From: Rhytidiadelphus loreus
Taxonomy: Eukaryota; Streptophyta; Bryopsida; Hypnales; Hylocomiaceae
Length of the DNA: 64,000 nucleotides
Direction: 5' to 3'
Assembly (NCBI GenBank): GCA_947034895.1
Contig: OX344762.1
Coordinates: 29,554,760-29,618,759 of the forward strand
Below are positions 13,901 to 28,900 of this stretch, piece by piece. Position numbers and translations under genes: made by a program. The notes beneath the pieces are model-generated. The model worked only from the letters and a program-made list of their open reading frames with translations, had not been told where the DNA came from and made no database searches. How positions within the stretch are numbered: the stretch's first letter is position 1; each line of letters starts with the position of its first letter.

Positions 13901-16900
13901 GGTGCTTGTAAATGCAAGAGCAGTTTTGGAGCAATTTTGGTGAAAACATAGTCTCTAACATTTAGGGGTTAATATAATTATATATTACTTGATTAAAATT
14001 AGCATAGACAAACTAAGTTATTTATACAACTTCAAATCTAGAGAATTAAATAGAAACTTTCAAATATTAATATGTTGAAACCCATACCCTTCAGAGAAAA
14101 GCATGATTTCACAAATTTGTTGTAAATCAGGTACTATCATAGTCACTGGGCGGAAAAGTGCCTTCAGGTTATCGGGCAACTCTGTTCTACCAGCATAACC
14201 AGGATTCATTGTAATAAATATGCCGGTTCTTGGATCTAGTGCTATTTCTTTTCCTTCAAAAGTAAATTTTCTCAATCCATTCTTCATTCCTTCCTTAAAA
14301 TAGGAAATTTCATAATAAATACAAAAAGAAATTAGTTTTGTGGATTTAAAGGGACAATTTGTTATTGTCAATAAAAAAATAAAATAAAATAATTTGAACC
14401 ACAAAAAATATTTATAATCATGAAAATTGATTAGTAGTAACAATTTTTTAGATGAATGATATCCAATCATACATTGATATTTTTATTCAAAATTGAATTT
14501 TTATTGATTACAATCTTTAAAACTTAGAATTAGAATTATCTTAGAATTTGAAGTTGTCATTGATAGAGGTAAAGTGGCATTACAATTTTAAAATGCATAT
14601 GTACAAATCACATTTACTGAATAATATATTGCTAATAACTTCCAATTTCTTTGATTATGTGGCAGTTCTAGGGGAGGGGTAAATGGCATTAAAAAATAAT
14701 TAAGGTAGGTCCATAAAGTGACTATTTAAGAGTTGAAAATGAATTTGGGGAGGTTAAGCTACTCAAAATATTTTTAGTAAATTTTTCTTGAAAGACAAAT
14801 GGAATTGGCATTTAATGCAAGTCATTTTTATATTTTTTGGAGCTTTACGGAATTAGTTATGTATTTTTGAAGTTGACCCCCCTAGTCACTAAAAGCTTCT
14901 ACCAGCTACATTATTTGTACATTGTTGGTGCAATGAGAAAGAAAAACGTATTTTTAAGTTAGAAGAGGCTTTTAAAACATGACCGATTTATGCTCTACCC
15001 TAGTGATTACTTATGAGAAGAGGTAGAAGACTTAGAGGAGTTGTGGTTGATATTTAGGGCTCCTATAGTGGAAAGAGGGCACAAATATAGAATGTGTTGC
15101 AACAAAATACAATTATTGATTGCTTGAATGGAATATAATGGAAATAGTTATGAACTATGGCAATGCAAAAGGAAAAAAATGGTTATGCACATATACTTTC
15201 TATGTGTTCCTAGGTCTTGAAGTGTAAAAATTACCCTTGTTTTGTATTTCCTTTGTTTCCAAATGATCTTTTGGCTCCCCTTAATTTTATTGTCCCAAAA
15301 TGAACTTCCTAATGCTAAAAAATGATAATTTTTTTGAAGATTCAATGAATGGATAACAACTTCTTTAAAGTACTTAGAAACATGTTGAAATAATATTATT
15401 TTCAACCTTAATTCACAATATATTGTCCAATTGGAAGATCATTTGGGATAGAGGGGCTAATTACAACTAATGCATGCCAAGTATTAAGTAGAAAGGATTA
15501 CCTCAATTGTGCAAAAGGCCTTATTGACTTTGTATTAGTTCTATCTACTCTATTGAGTGAGTAGTGAAGGAGTGTGTCCTACTTGTTGTTTTCATTTATT
15601 TTGGAAAGGGGATATTTGAAATGGAATGTTGCAATACTACAAAACAAAAATTTACATATAGTCCAAGATGCTAATATATAGGTCTTGTGGATTTTTATAT
15701 TTTGCAAAGCAAGTTTGCTCCTAATTCCTTTGCTAGCTTTATTTCCTTGAGAAATAAAATAATTGATCCATCCATTAAGTTAGGTTGTTTGTATGTTTGT
15801 TGTGTTCAGAGATCTCTTGGACCATATGTCCCTTGATCACATTCTTGGTACTGCCAGAAAGCTCTCAGCAAAGAAGGGTGCATGGCCTTTGTTTTGTGGT
15901 GTTTTGACTTATGGGAGAAAAGATATTGAATTTCAAAGTTTTCATTGAGTTAAAAAATTAAAATATTATTTTTACTTTTATTGTATTATATTGTGGCAAC
16001 GATATAAGGTGACACTAATTCCATTGAAGTGAAGGAAATCAAAAGATTAAGCGAGTACCTGGATTTGTTTGATCTGTGATGATACTACAGACAATACTTC
16101 TGCATCAATCCTATTGAATTCATCAAAGCAACCCCATGCTCCACATTGGACAAGACCCGAAAAGATAGAGCCCATGGCCTACAATGGTTTGGAAACTTAA
16201 AAAAAATTAACATAGTAGTTTCAAAATTTTAAATGCAATAAAATGAGATATTGTATATGTTTTGACTTTTATAAAATAACAAGAAATCAAGAGACCTTAT
16301 AATCAAGCCCATCTCCACAATTGAACACAACACAAAGTAACGCCATTGACTTGGCAAGATCTTTTGTAGTCTCTGTTTTGCCAGTTCCAGCTGGACCCGC
16401 AGGAGCCCCTCCTAAACGGTAAGTGAGAGCGGTGGTGATAGTCATGTAACAACGATCCGTTAAAGCCGTAATGACAAGACGCCCATTTAAGCCCATGTAT
16501 TCATAACCATATCGAAACTCTCCCGTACATTGCCTTTGGTATGAATAGATTCATTTAAAAATAGATAAATTAAAGAAAAAAACTTTACAATTATAAAATG
16601 ATATTACTATTTGATAAAATGATTATTTTAAAGTAAAAAATAAATCATAAGTGAAGGTTCAAGTAATAAAAAATGTATAAACTTTTACAGTTTTAATGAT
16701 TTTGGCATTTTTCAAATTTCATTATACATATTGGATATTAAGTGTGAATGTCACTATAACTATCAACCCCTTCCGTGACCCCTTCAAAACCAAGCTATCC
16801 ATTTTGGATTGTAGTTGCTTTTTGAGCAACATTATAAACAAAAGAATTCAAAGGATTTTTTTCAAGCTTGTTCAAAATTTGAATTCCTAGTTGTAAAAGA

Positions 16901-19900
16901 GTTATTTTTTCTATTAAAATTGCATGTTTTTTCTTTTTAAATTGTACTATTTAAAACAAGATCTAGATTGCTAAATCATGTTTTATAAGAAAGAGAAATG
17001 AACAAGTCATAAATGTTGTAGCATTAAAACATCTCCAAAACATAGAACGTCTTAGTATAAAAAATAGAAATAAAAATCATTTTTTATACATTTTAACTAT
17101 TAAATATTCAAATATTTGGATGATTATTTAATTTATTTTAATCATTCTAAATATAAATATAATAATTGATTAAAAATACTATTCTAAAAAGTATTTGGAC
17201 ATTTTTTATCTTTTGTATGTACCACATAATAGGAATGTAATTTTAACCACATTCATGTTATGTTTCATGAACCTTTTTAATTAGTTTAAAGAATTTTAAT
17301 CGTATTTATCCCCAAATAACATTTTTTGGGTAAAATAAGCAGCTAAATATTTGGCTAAATTCTTTAAAAAGTGAATTTGAATAAATCCTTTTGAAACTTT
17401 TACATTTACATCTTTTGTAGAAATTAACAAAAAAGTTGATCAAGTGACATGATCAAAAGATATGTTACCAAGAAAATCAAACATATGAAGTCTGTAAGTA
17501 CCTTGGGGCACATATTGCTAAACTCCTAATCAAATTTTGAAAATTTTCAATTGTCTAGATAATATTCTATAGTGTTTAATTTTGAAAGTAAATTAAAATA
17601 ATGGTCCAAAAAAAGTATTCTTAGAGGAGTCAAAGTCTACTAGCTCTGAAAGGTATGATTAGAAAATATCTTTTTTATCTACCAACACTATAATCTTGCA
17701 ATTTAGGATAAAATATTTTGAATTTTTCCTTCAATTACTATAGTAGTCCAAAAACATAGTTATAGTTGAATTTGTTTTGATTTTTTAATTTCTCATTGCT
17801 CTAAAAAAACTGCAATATTGACAATTTTTCTTGAATTTTATCCCATATTTTAGGATGAAACACATATAGTAAAAACATTTCCAAAGAACAAATATTTGGT
17901 GACTTCATTATGTATTGATTAATTATGAAGAATTTATGAGTAGATTATCATAAAAAAATGGCACAAAATTTATGTTTTATAAATATCTAAATGCTCTTTG
18001 AATGTGATATTTGTTTGATAATATTCAATTTAATTTCTGGAATGAAAAACATAAATATTTATATTTCATGGTTATTGTAACAAAATATCATTTGGAGCTT
18101 GAAAATGTCATATTTAAAAAAAATTATGCACTAAATTTTTTTTGAGCAAGACTTCATAGAGTTCTAAAATTTCAATAATTTTTTGTCCTATTGTACTACT
18201 AATATTAAAGAAATATGTAATTATATATTTTCTTCCATTAACAAAATATGACAAAAAAATAAAAATCATATTACTATGTAGTTTGTTATGAAAAGTAAAA
18301 CCTTATAACCGCATCATCAGGTCCACGATCCCAATAAAATCGCAATTGGCTCTCCCAAGCAAATTCACGGTGATCTAGGATACTATCTCGAACAAATGTA
18401 TCAATGATGTCTCGAGCATGAACTTCAATAATAATGAGAGCATTCACCTACAATAAACAAAATTATATTTTAAAGATATAAATAAAATAAGTGTCTTTCT
18501 TTCATATGTAATGTTGTTGAGTTACTGTTGACTAGGTAGTATTTCTATTTATTATTAATGTAACTTTTGTTATATTCCAAAGTATATTTTAGCATTCTAT
18601 TTGAAGAATATGATATTACCTTCTTTCGTTGCAAATTGCTCAGATCAGATCGCACCATTGCAACAAGATCATTGAGTTGATTTGAGAGCTTAATGCTAAA
18701 TGTTTTCATTGCATTTTTGTCACCTAGTCGAACATTTCTAAAGGCATCTTCTACTTCCCATGTCCACCAAATTGTACTTCCAGCCTATATGGTATGAAAA
18801 CAACAAGAGTATTTCAAAGTTAGTGAATCAATGAATGAAATGATACCTTGAAATAGTTTGAAATTTGAAACCATACTACTTCAATATATTCAAAGACTTT
18901 TAGAGCACGACTATTTTTTGAAAATCTTATGCACTAATTTATCTATTTTACCAATTAGAAATGCACTATAAAAAACCAAACTATCAAACTCAACTATTTT
19001 ACATTCAAAAAAGTTATTTTTTTAGCTTTCTTAAAGAATTTAAAATCTTATTATATTAAATGTCACAACTGGGTGTTACAATTTCATCCATTTGGGTGGT
19101 CTTGTATTCATCCTTATACATTATCATCCAAAATTTGAAACCACTCTTGACTTTAAAATTTACTTCAATTACAACAAAGAAAACTATATTAATTTCTGGG
19201 ATGTCATTGCAAATGTTGCAATGGTTGTACTATAAGTTTTTTTTATAAGTATACTAATAATAAGCATTACCATAAAACTCAATGCTCATAGACCAATGTT
19301 GTTCTATATTTTACACAACTCACATTTCTAAAGAACTAAAAAAATAAAAATGAAAATGAAATAAAATTTGATTTAAACAAAATTTTGCTTTTAACTTTTA
19401 AATACCTTAAAGTAAGAGGCAAGATTGGCACATTGCTCTCAAATATTTTTTTCCCCTAAAATCTAAGGTTTAAAAGATGCTAAAAAGACAAATAATTTGT
19501 AAGATTTTTTTTCACAATTGAAAAGGAAAAAACTGAAAAAAAAAAGTGTTGAAATGATAACTCACCAAAGTCACCATGCCTAAGTTGTTTGTAATCCAAT
19601 CAGTTCTCATAGACTTTGCATAATAGTATGTTCCTTCTTTCATGATCTCAAACAATGTATGCCGCATCTCGATTTCGACGTACTTCATCCACACTTCAAC
19701 AGCTCCTTCTGTCGAAACTTTGAGTCGATAAGCATAAGCCTCTCCCTCAGAGGAATTCATTCCAATTACGGTTTTATTTTTATCACCAAAGGACAAGGTT
19801 GCGCAGTTGTCAAATAATTTCAACATGTGCTCTTGAATTGATGTAGGATCCGAATTGCCCAATACAGATAACAATTCATCATCTGAAACAAAAAAAAAAC

Positions 19901-22900
19901 GTGGAAATGCATTCCGTTTTGTATCTAAATAACTGTAATACAAAAACGGACATCATGAGTGAGTGTTTTTAAAAGCTATAAGGAAAATGGGCTATGAGAA
20001 TAACCATAGTTATATATGCTTGTTATAACTAGTTTATTAAATGGTGTGTTGTTTTAAACAAAATTACATACTTATACATTGAGATATATAAAATATTTCA
20101 TCAAAAAATTCATGATTTTAATCAATTTAATTAATAATTTTTAAATTTAAAACTCTCCTATTAGCAATTAAAAAGTTTAAAAAATTCCATAATTTATATC
20201 TCAAAACCATGATTCTTCCTTATTTTGCTTTAATGTAAAACTCACTCCATATTTTATACACTAAAACAGAGGTAACTACAATGCAACAATACCAAAAATG
20301 TTTCATCAAGCTACAAAATTTTAATGAAAAGATGTTGGGAATTCTATAAGGATTTAGCAAGACAAATGAATGAAAATTGTAATGATGACAACGTAATACA
20401 TGACACGGTGTCACAATATGCATTTAATATGAGAAATTAGGGATGTCCTCAAAGTCTATATTTTTTTTTAGACCTCCAATATTTAAGAGAATAGAGAACA
20501 CACCATTATTATTAACTAAAAGAATTCCTATGAATTCAATATTTTAATAAATTCAAATACCAAAAGTCTAAAATAGGAAATGTAGATGTACAAAGATTAA
20601 AATTTATGAGTCCATCCAATAAACCAACTTTGAAAGTTGGATGAGAAACAAAATGAATTTTCATTTTGCAACCTTACAAATTCTATTGTAATTCAACTTC
20701 AAAATCTTTCTCTAAGGTATTTTAACTATTTTTAGTCTTTTTTTCAAATTTATCTAGAGAATTTTACATGATTTTATGCACATGCAAACAACTATTTAGA
20801 ATCACAAAGTCAAACTTTTAATTTTTCACTCAAAAAAATTTAGAGGCTTATAATGATATAGATTTTAACTTATCTCCTATAAAATATCCACCTCCCTTCA
20901 AAATTGCAAAATTAATTGGAGCATTTAAAAAAAATTAATTCAAGTTTTATAAATATAAAAATGCATTAGATTTTTTGAGTTATTTTTGTAATTTCCATGA
21001 AATTTGACACTTTATGTGGGATGAATTACAACCTATAATGTATCTTTGAATTTATAGATTTCTTATTCAAGCTAACTTTTTGCCTTAAATTGCAATTGAA
21101 AAGTGTCTAAATCTTTAAGTAACCCTTATTCCATTCAAAAATCCTTTAGAAATCTAAAAATTGAGTGATTTAGTACAATTTCTATTTAAGTGACAAGATG
21201 ACAACACACCAATAGGCTAATAGACTATCTTCTTGAACTTTTGAATTTAAGAAATTAAATACATTATAATTTTAAATGTTACTATAATATGTTTTTCATC
21301 TTTCTAAGAAAGTGAATTTTTTAATACATTCTTTAATTGGTATACAGTTATCTTTCAAAGATTTTGTACTATTAATTATAGATTTTGTAACTATTTAAAG
21401 ATTTTTATCTATTATTTAAATGGCATAAGTAATATATATGTATAAGAGAACTAAATTTTTGACCATAAAATTGCACAATATATTATTTAAATATGAATGA
21501 AAGAAAATATTATGACTGAATTTTTTGAAATTTTAAAAAGTACATTAATATTTTGATGAACACCATTACACTACTACAGTATCTAAATCTCGACCTAAAT
21601 GTTTCAATTCTAATTGCATATTATATAGTATTTTTAATGAATTTTTTTAAGTGCAATAGAAATTCTCAAGATTTTATTTAAGAAAATTCATATCATAATT
21701 TTTCTTTTAAGAATTGGAATTTCTAATTCTTTAAATTTCAAGTCTAATGGAATCCAAAACAATTGAAAAGGATTTTAAATAACAAAAATTCTAAAATGAT
21801 CAAAATTTGTCTAAATAACTACCAATATGTTTTTGGAAGCCTATATATGCTAATATATAATAAACATATTCATATTGCCAAAAATAAAAAATAAAAATAG
21901 TATTATTTAAATCTTACATTTTAATCTTGATTACATTATTTAATAAAAAAATTCATCATTTTCTTTAAATAACATCATAAATTTGATAGAAAAATGATGC
22001 AATAATTAGTTTCACTTCTCTTTCATTCATATTCATTGTTATTTCTAGCTTCAAAGTGTTCATATTATTTTTCAAAGATCCATTCAATAAAAAAAATACA
22101 AAAGCATCTTACTCGCTCAAGCTTTTTTGACAATTCTCAAGTGCTTTAAACAACATCCAAAGAGTATCAAGACGGCCTTCAACTCCACAAGCTTCCACAA
22201 CATTTGGTTGTTTAACTGTTTCTCCCATTATTTTCTTCCATGTTTTGTCAATAACATCAAAGCGCTTTGCTGCATCTGGAAGTTGTTGTCTAATGTCTTC
22301 AGCTCCAAATATACTTTCAAGATACATCCATTTACGTTGTACCTGTAGCTAGCATTTATTTTTCAAATCTTAATTACTCAAAAAATATTGAAAATGTAAA
22401 TTAAATATGAAACATTATACTATTGAATACCATTTAAAAATTTGATCTTCAAAAAAAAATTGGCATTGAATTGAAATTTGATAAATATAAATGAACTAAA
22501 TTTTATACCTTAGTCACTTTATGATTATTTATGAAACACAAAACTACACGTTTATGTATTTAATCATGGGTTCATTTTGATTATGCTGTAATAATCAAAG
22601 AAATAAAAAGCGGACATTGAAAATTCAATTATATAATTATGATATTGAATTTAAATTTCTGTTTTCTATAACTTATTTTGAATTTCTAGCACTAATAAAA
22701 ACCAACCCTCTTTTGAATGGTTGCCAAAGTCTTCAAGTATCTATTCATCATTTTGTTTTACAAGGGAAAAAAATAATGGCATCCTCAAATAAAAGATTAG
22801 AAAGAAAGTAAGAAATAGTGGGTAGAAGCATGGTAAAGTGAATAACTCCATTACACTTGATTTTGAGCATTCAAGTAGGTCAAATAAAAAAGAATGACCT

Positions 22901-25900
22901 CCTCAAATAAAAGATAATCCACATATAAAGCCAAGACCATTGGGAATAGAAATTTAGGTCCAAATTTATGATGTGGATTTTATGCCTACAAAAATTAGGC
23001 AATCTCCTTGGATATTCAAGTATGGTAGTACAAGTAGAAAAAGACAAAATTTGATGAAGGAAAATACAAACTTTATTTCATGGCCCCCTTCCTTGCATTC
23101 CTAGGGTTCTAGTGCACTAACTATTATAGAACTTTAGTAAGTGAAAGTGTGTCAACGTGTGCTATACAAAAATACCCAACTTAACCACTCCAACATTGTT
23201 TTTCAATTGGTAGTCTTCTCAAAAATGTAATGTTTTTTTTTATGAAAACATGTCCAAAACATTATGATTAAGGGCACACATTCACTTTGCCACCATTTTT
23301 GGCCCATTATGAACCATTTTAGGCCAAAATCTCCATTGAGATGAGGAGAAAAAAAGTACCTCAAAAGTGATTCACCTCCCTTGCATTTGAAGATTTTTAA
23401 AATGTAGAAAGCTAGCTAGTTAGTACTCTTCTATACATAAATACAAGATTTTTTCTATATAATTGAAAGTAGAGTGTCACTTTCATGCCTTTAAAATCCT
23501 ATATTTTTTAAAGTACTAGATAGAGACACTTTTCGGTTCACTCTGCTATGCTTGGACCCATATTTCATAGCATATTAGTATATCTTATGTTGTTGCCACA
23601 ATATTACAGTAAATAAATAAGTTTTTATATTTATTTATTATAAAAATTTCAAAATTCAATATCATTTTCTGCCATGAGTAAAAACACCATGAAACAAAGT
23701 CCATGCACCCCTCCTCTCAAAGAGCTTTGTAATGGTACTAAGAACAGAACAGGAGATGCACACTTCTGCAGATCTCAAGAAGTGCAAGTAATTTACCTGC
23801 ATCCAAACATCAATCACTGATCCAATATTGCCCAACCTCATTGCCCATGCATTCACTTCATCCAGAAAAGCTCGCACAAAACGGGAGCTTGTCATGCCTT
23901 GAAGGTTCAAACCCATTTCTTCAACCAAGAATGTAATGGACTCTGTTGTTCGAAGCACATAGCCCTTGTCTACACCATCTTTGACATACCTGGCTACTTC
24001 AAATTGTTGTACTTTCCAAACATCATTGATATTCTTTAATTCTTGTTCAATATTTAACTCTTTAGTAGCAGCATTTGTAATCTCTCTACATATTTCACAA
24101 TACCAATAGTTGATAATTATCATTGTAACAAAAAATAAAGATTTATTATTTGGAAATCAAAAATCTTTTTTTTTGTGATCTCACACAAGAAATTTACTAA
24201 ACAAAGATTGGGATTATGGTAAACTACCCCATTCCAAACCAAATGGGAGCAAGCCCATTGTGGGCTAAATTATCTTAGTAGTGATATATTCAAGTTCAAA
24301 TATGTACACTACTAAGATAATTTAGCTCACAATGGGCTTGCTCCTATTTAGTCTGGAATGGGATAGTTTACTTTATGTCTCTGCACCATAGCCATTTTTT
24401 GTAGGATAATTTTGAAGAAAATCTCTATAAAAAACTCAAATTTGAGATTTTTTTTTAATGACCCAATCCAATATGCACACATGTATAAAGAATCATTTGG
24501 CGGGGTTTAAGATTTTGATTGATTTCAATTAACATTTTGTAGTAAGAATTAAGAACATTCATAATTTCTATTGTAGATTCAATACAATAAAAATGATATT
24601 AAAAGAAGGATTTAATTATTTCTTCTTCAAATTTCAATTCATTTTGAAATGTCAAATTGATAATAAATATATACTTCTAAGACTTTCAAGATTTTAAAAT
24701 TTTATCTCATTTCAAACATAATAACACTATCAATAGTAAAAATCATGTCTTATCCTCGTAGAGGGGTCTGCGGTTTGCCTCAATAGGCTAAAGTAGTTTC
24801 CATTTGTAAAGTAGTTTCTAATGACCAATTTTTTGAAAACTAGATGGACTTTGTAATTAGAATAGATCATCCATGATATATACTATAGTCAATTGTAAAA
24901 ATCTAATCATGCAATTGTTGATGTGTTTAAAGTTTTAATTCAATTGATTTATTTTATTATTCATTATAAAATATTATGTGTAAAATCACTTTAACTCATG
25001 CTAATTACTATATGCAATAATTTTATTTGTAGAATGTTTATATTAATCAAGTTGATAATGAAATTGTTTTATTTGTATGCATTGAAATAATTTTTTTATG
25101 AGAATATATTTACACACCCAATTTCTGCACCAAAGTTATGGAGTTCCATTCTGAAGATGTTGGCAAGTGTAAAAGTCTTAGGGTCCATATCAAATGACTT
25201 TCCAGTTGCTTCCATGAGTTTGTCCCAATGTCGCTTTCGCATAGCTTCACTTTTCAAATCCTAAGCAAGGAATCAATTTTTTTTTAAATGTTGAATATAA
25301 TTATACTTTTAAATTTTCATCTAAAATTTGTTGTTTGAATGAGCAAAATACAATGAACCAAATTTCACCTTTAAATATTTTTTTAATGTGAAATCTAAAT
25401 TATAACTTGCTAAAAAAAATACCTTTTTTTGGCTCATGAATTGGAAATGAATGTTTTCAAAGAAAAAAATCAAGATTTCATTTTTTGAGCTACCATTGTG
25501 CCTATCTATCCAATTAATTCCAATTCACATTCAATTGGAACCTAGTTGAGTTATTCAATTAAGATGGTAAAAAATTTCCTTGTAATGATTTTTGCAATCT
25601 ATCATAGTTACCAAGGTGAAGTTTTTGACTATTGGATGATATTTAAATGATTGAAAATGTAAATTTTTTTATTGCTCAAGTCTAAAAACATTTTGACAAA
25701 CTAGTCCCAAGGCTCTTTATCTAAGAATAACTTTGGGTCTCCTTGTTGGTCTTCAAAAGCCAATATTATATTAGTGATAATATCTTCAAAAAATTTAAAT
25801 CTATACATTTGTAGTAGATAAATTTTCACCGTTCTATGTAAACATAATCCAAAGAGATTATTGTATGTTAACAAATAAATTGGGCTCTTGTAGACCATGT

Positions 25901-28900
25901 TAAAATTAAATATATTAAATGGAAAAAAATGTTAGAAATATAGGGTTTACGATCAAATGAGTTTACTAAGGTATCAAATGATCTTTCAACATTGTCTTTC
26001 AAAGATTGGCTAAATTTATTTAAATTTTGGTCTTTAGGCTTTTATTGACTTTCTATCCATAGGGGACCGTTTTTTCTTTGTAGTTTATCTTCTTTGAGTT
26101 GAATTGACCATTCTTTCTTTTTCAAACTGAAAAATTTGGCCAAAAATTTGAAGGAAGCTAACTCTTTTTTCACCTTAACTTAACCCCTAAAGTCCCATTG
26201 TCTCCTCAGGGGACAATTTGGAATTCGGGCAGGTTCCTATGGGCTGAAATTTTACCCTAATTTTTTGAAACTTTTTTTGAAGTTAGAAAATCTGATAAGC
26301 TTTGTGGGAATATAATTTTTATTTCAATCGGTGCCTGGAAGCAAAAGTTATACCACAAAAAGCCTGAAACTGAACTCGGCGGGCAGCACAAAAAATATTG
26401 CAAAAATTCAAAATAAATTTAAAAAAAATAAAATTCTCAAAGATAATGTTTTTGTCTACATCTGAAGCTTTGATTCATCCCACTTTGATTAGTGATGTGA
26501 AAGTTATGAACAATCTTATTTTTCGGGCAATCTAAGCATCTTTTTGGAAAAAAAAACTTGTAGGATTCATCTCAGAATGCAATTTTCAAATTTTTTCAAA
26601 TTTTTTTTTTGAAAAGGTTAAATTTTCTTGTTAGAACAATCTCACCGTTGGGATTATTGTATTTCAATCCCATTTAAGAGCTATTATCAATTTAGTTTTT
26701 CTTTCAATCTTGGACCTACTTCTACTTGACAATTTTTTTAAGTATGAAAATCAAGTTGTTATTTTTTGAATTTTTTTTCCTAGAGTCCCAACTTAATTCT
26801 TCAATACAATAAATTTTAAATTCAAACTCCACTGTGTAATTTTTTTCCACAAATGGAGATCAAAGTCATCTAAAATTGCAGTCCAGTGTTCCAAAAAACT
26901 TGTTTTTTCAACTTTGAATGCTCATATCTCTCAATCTGTACGGTCAAACTTCATGAAATTTTTACCACATGATCTAAAACAAGTAAAATTTAAGATCCTA
27001 CGGTTCAGTTCCAAAAAAAGTTTTTTTTTGTTTTTTTGGACTAACGCAGTAGAAATGGCAATTTTGAGTGGTTTTTGACAGAAAAATGGCCTTGGGACTT
27101 TAGGGGTTAAAAGAAGAAGTTCAATTTTTTCATATTAAATTGCATTCTATAAATTCTATGAAATTTTTTCTTGATGTACAAACATTCTTTTTTTAATTCA
27201 TAGCTTTACAAAGAAAATGTTGTGTAGGTGAAGGACAAGATTAGCACATGCCAACCAAATATTTAATTCCTCTGTAAAATAAGATTTGAAAGCTGCCAAT
27301 TATAGGAATTTTATGTAAGATTATTTTTTCCATAAATAATTCATGAAAAATAAAAATCCCAAATTCCAGGCATCTAGTTTTAAAATTATCATCTTACTAA
27401 GCATAATTGTATTGTAGCAATAAAAGACAATAACTGAATAAATGAGCTTTCTGAGCATGATTGGGAATTCTACAATTCCAAATTCAAATCATTTTGAAGA
27501 AAAATGTATCATTTAAATTGAAAATAAATAAATTTACACCAAGTTATAATATTTCAATCATGCTATGATTTAACTTAACTAAAAAGTTTCACAGGATTAG
27601 TTTAACTTTATGATTGAAAATTTAACCCCAAAGTGACAAAGAGGATAGAAGTGTCCTCACACAGTTTAAGGTCCAATTCAAAGTGCTGTAACTTTTGCAT
27701 CCAAGGTCCAAATTCAATAAAAACTTGTTAGGAATGTTGCGTTCTTCCCTCTGGTTTGTATGGTAAAACTTTCAGATCAATCCAAGATTTATTGATTTTT
27801 TGGAAGCCAATCAAAGTTCACAACTTCAATTTGAGTTCACCAAACTGCATTTTAGGGCTGCAACTTCGGGGTCTTTTATCTCCTTCATACATTGCTCATT
27901 TTCAATAAAATTTGTTGGGTTTTGTTCCCCTTGAAGTATAGTTATTGTGGTAAAGTTTTCATGTCAATCCAAATTGTTTTGAATGTTTGGGACCAATTCG
28001 AAGTTCAAAATCCTGCCATTTTTGGAGTATAGTGAACTTTGGCGGCTTGTTTCTTCTTCATACAAAGTTTATTTTCAATGATTATTTTTGGAAAAGTTGC
28101 TTATACTAGTCTGGTTTGTGTGGCTAAAATTTCATGTTAATCCAAGAATTAATGAGTGACTGAAAACCATTCTAGTAGAAGGAGGTTCACCTTTAAATGT
28201 GTTTTTTGCAATTTTTCTTGTTGATTTTTGACATTTCAAAGCTGTTTTGTAGACACAATGAATCAATTGAATTAATTTTTTTTCCACCAATGTGTTTGTG
28301 TACTAGTTTTGAAACATTTTGTAGTATAAAGTTTTTACATTTGAGTAGGTTTAGAAATCAAATTTCACCTCCAAATGTGTTTTTGGGAAAATTTCAGCAT
28401 CCATTTTCAACACTAAAACATTATGATCTTGCAATCTACATGGCCAAATGACTTCAAATGTTCTACATGTATGGTCAATTTTGTTAAAATGGCAGTATTC
28501 CATTAAAATGGCACAAAATGAAACCACTAAAAGAATGAAAACAATGGAAAGATTGTCCGAGGGAAGTAGAAATGCGTGAACTAGGAGTGATTTGAATGTG
28601 CTAGGCATAAAATTGGCACATGTATGACCCTATCATGGCACACTTATTCTCCATTTGTCGAAGATATTCCATTAAAATGGTATGCGGAATACCGCCATTT
28701 TAACGAAATTGACCATATGTCCTCTACAACATGTACACTACAAGATTGTACGATTGAGATTTGTATAACTTGAAGACATTTACATTTATAAAGCTTCAAA
28801 AGCAATGATGTTTTTGAACCCAAAAATTGAATGTCACTTTGGGGTTAAACATGCTTCTAGTTTATATGACATCAAAAACTTTTATTAGATCAATTTATGT

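Noticed and set aside
23662..23796. Possible extension of exon w17 past its donor, since the frame stays open
   Set aside because: Joining w17 to w18 at the GTAAAT donor gives [12 protein letters not shown], the expected family sequence; the extension is repeat-derived.
28197..28608. Frames on both strands near 28.2-28.6 kb
   Set aside because: They fall within element P5 and its nested insertion; no domain recognised.
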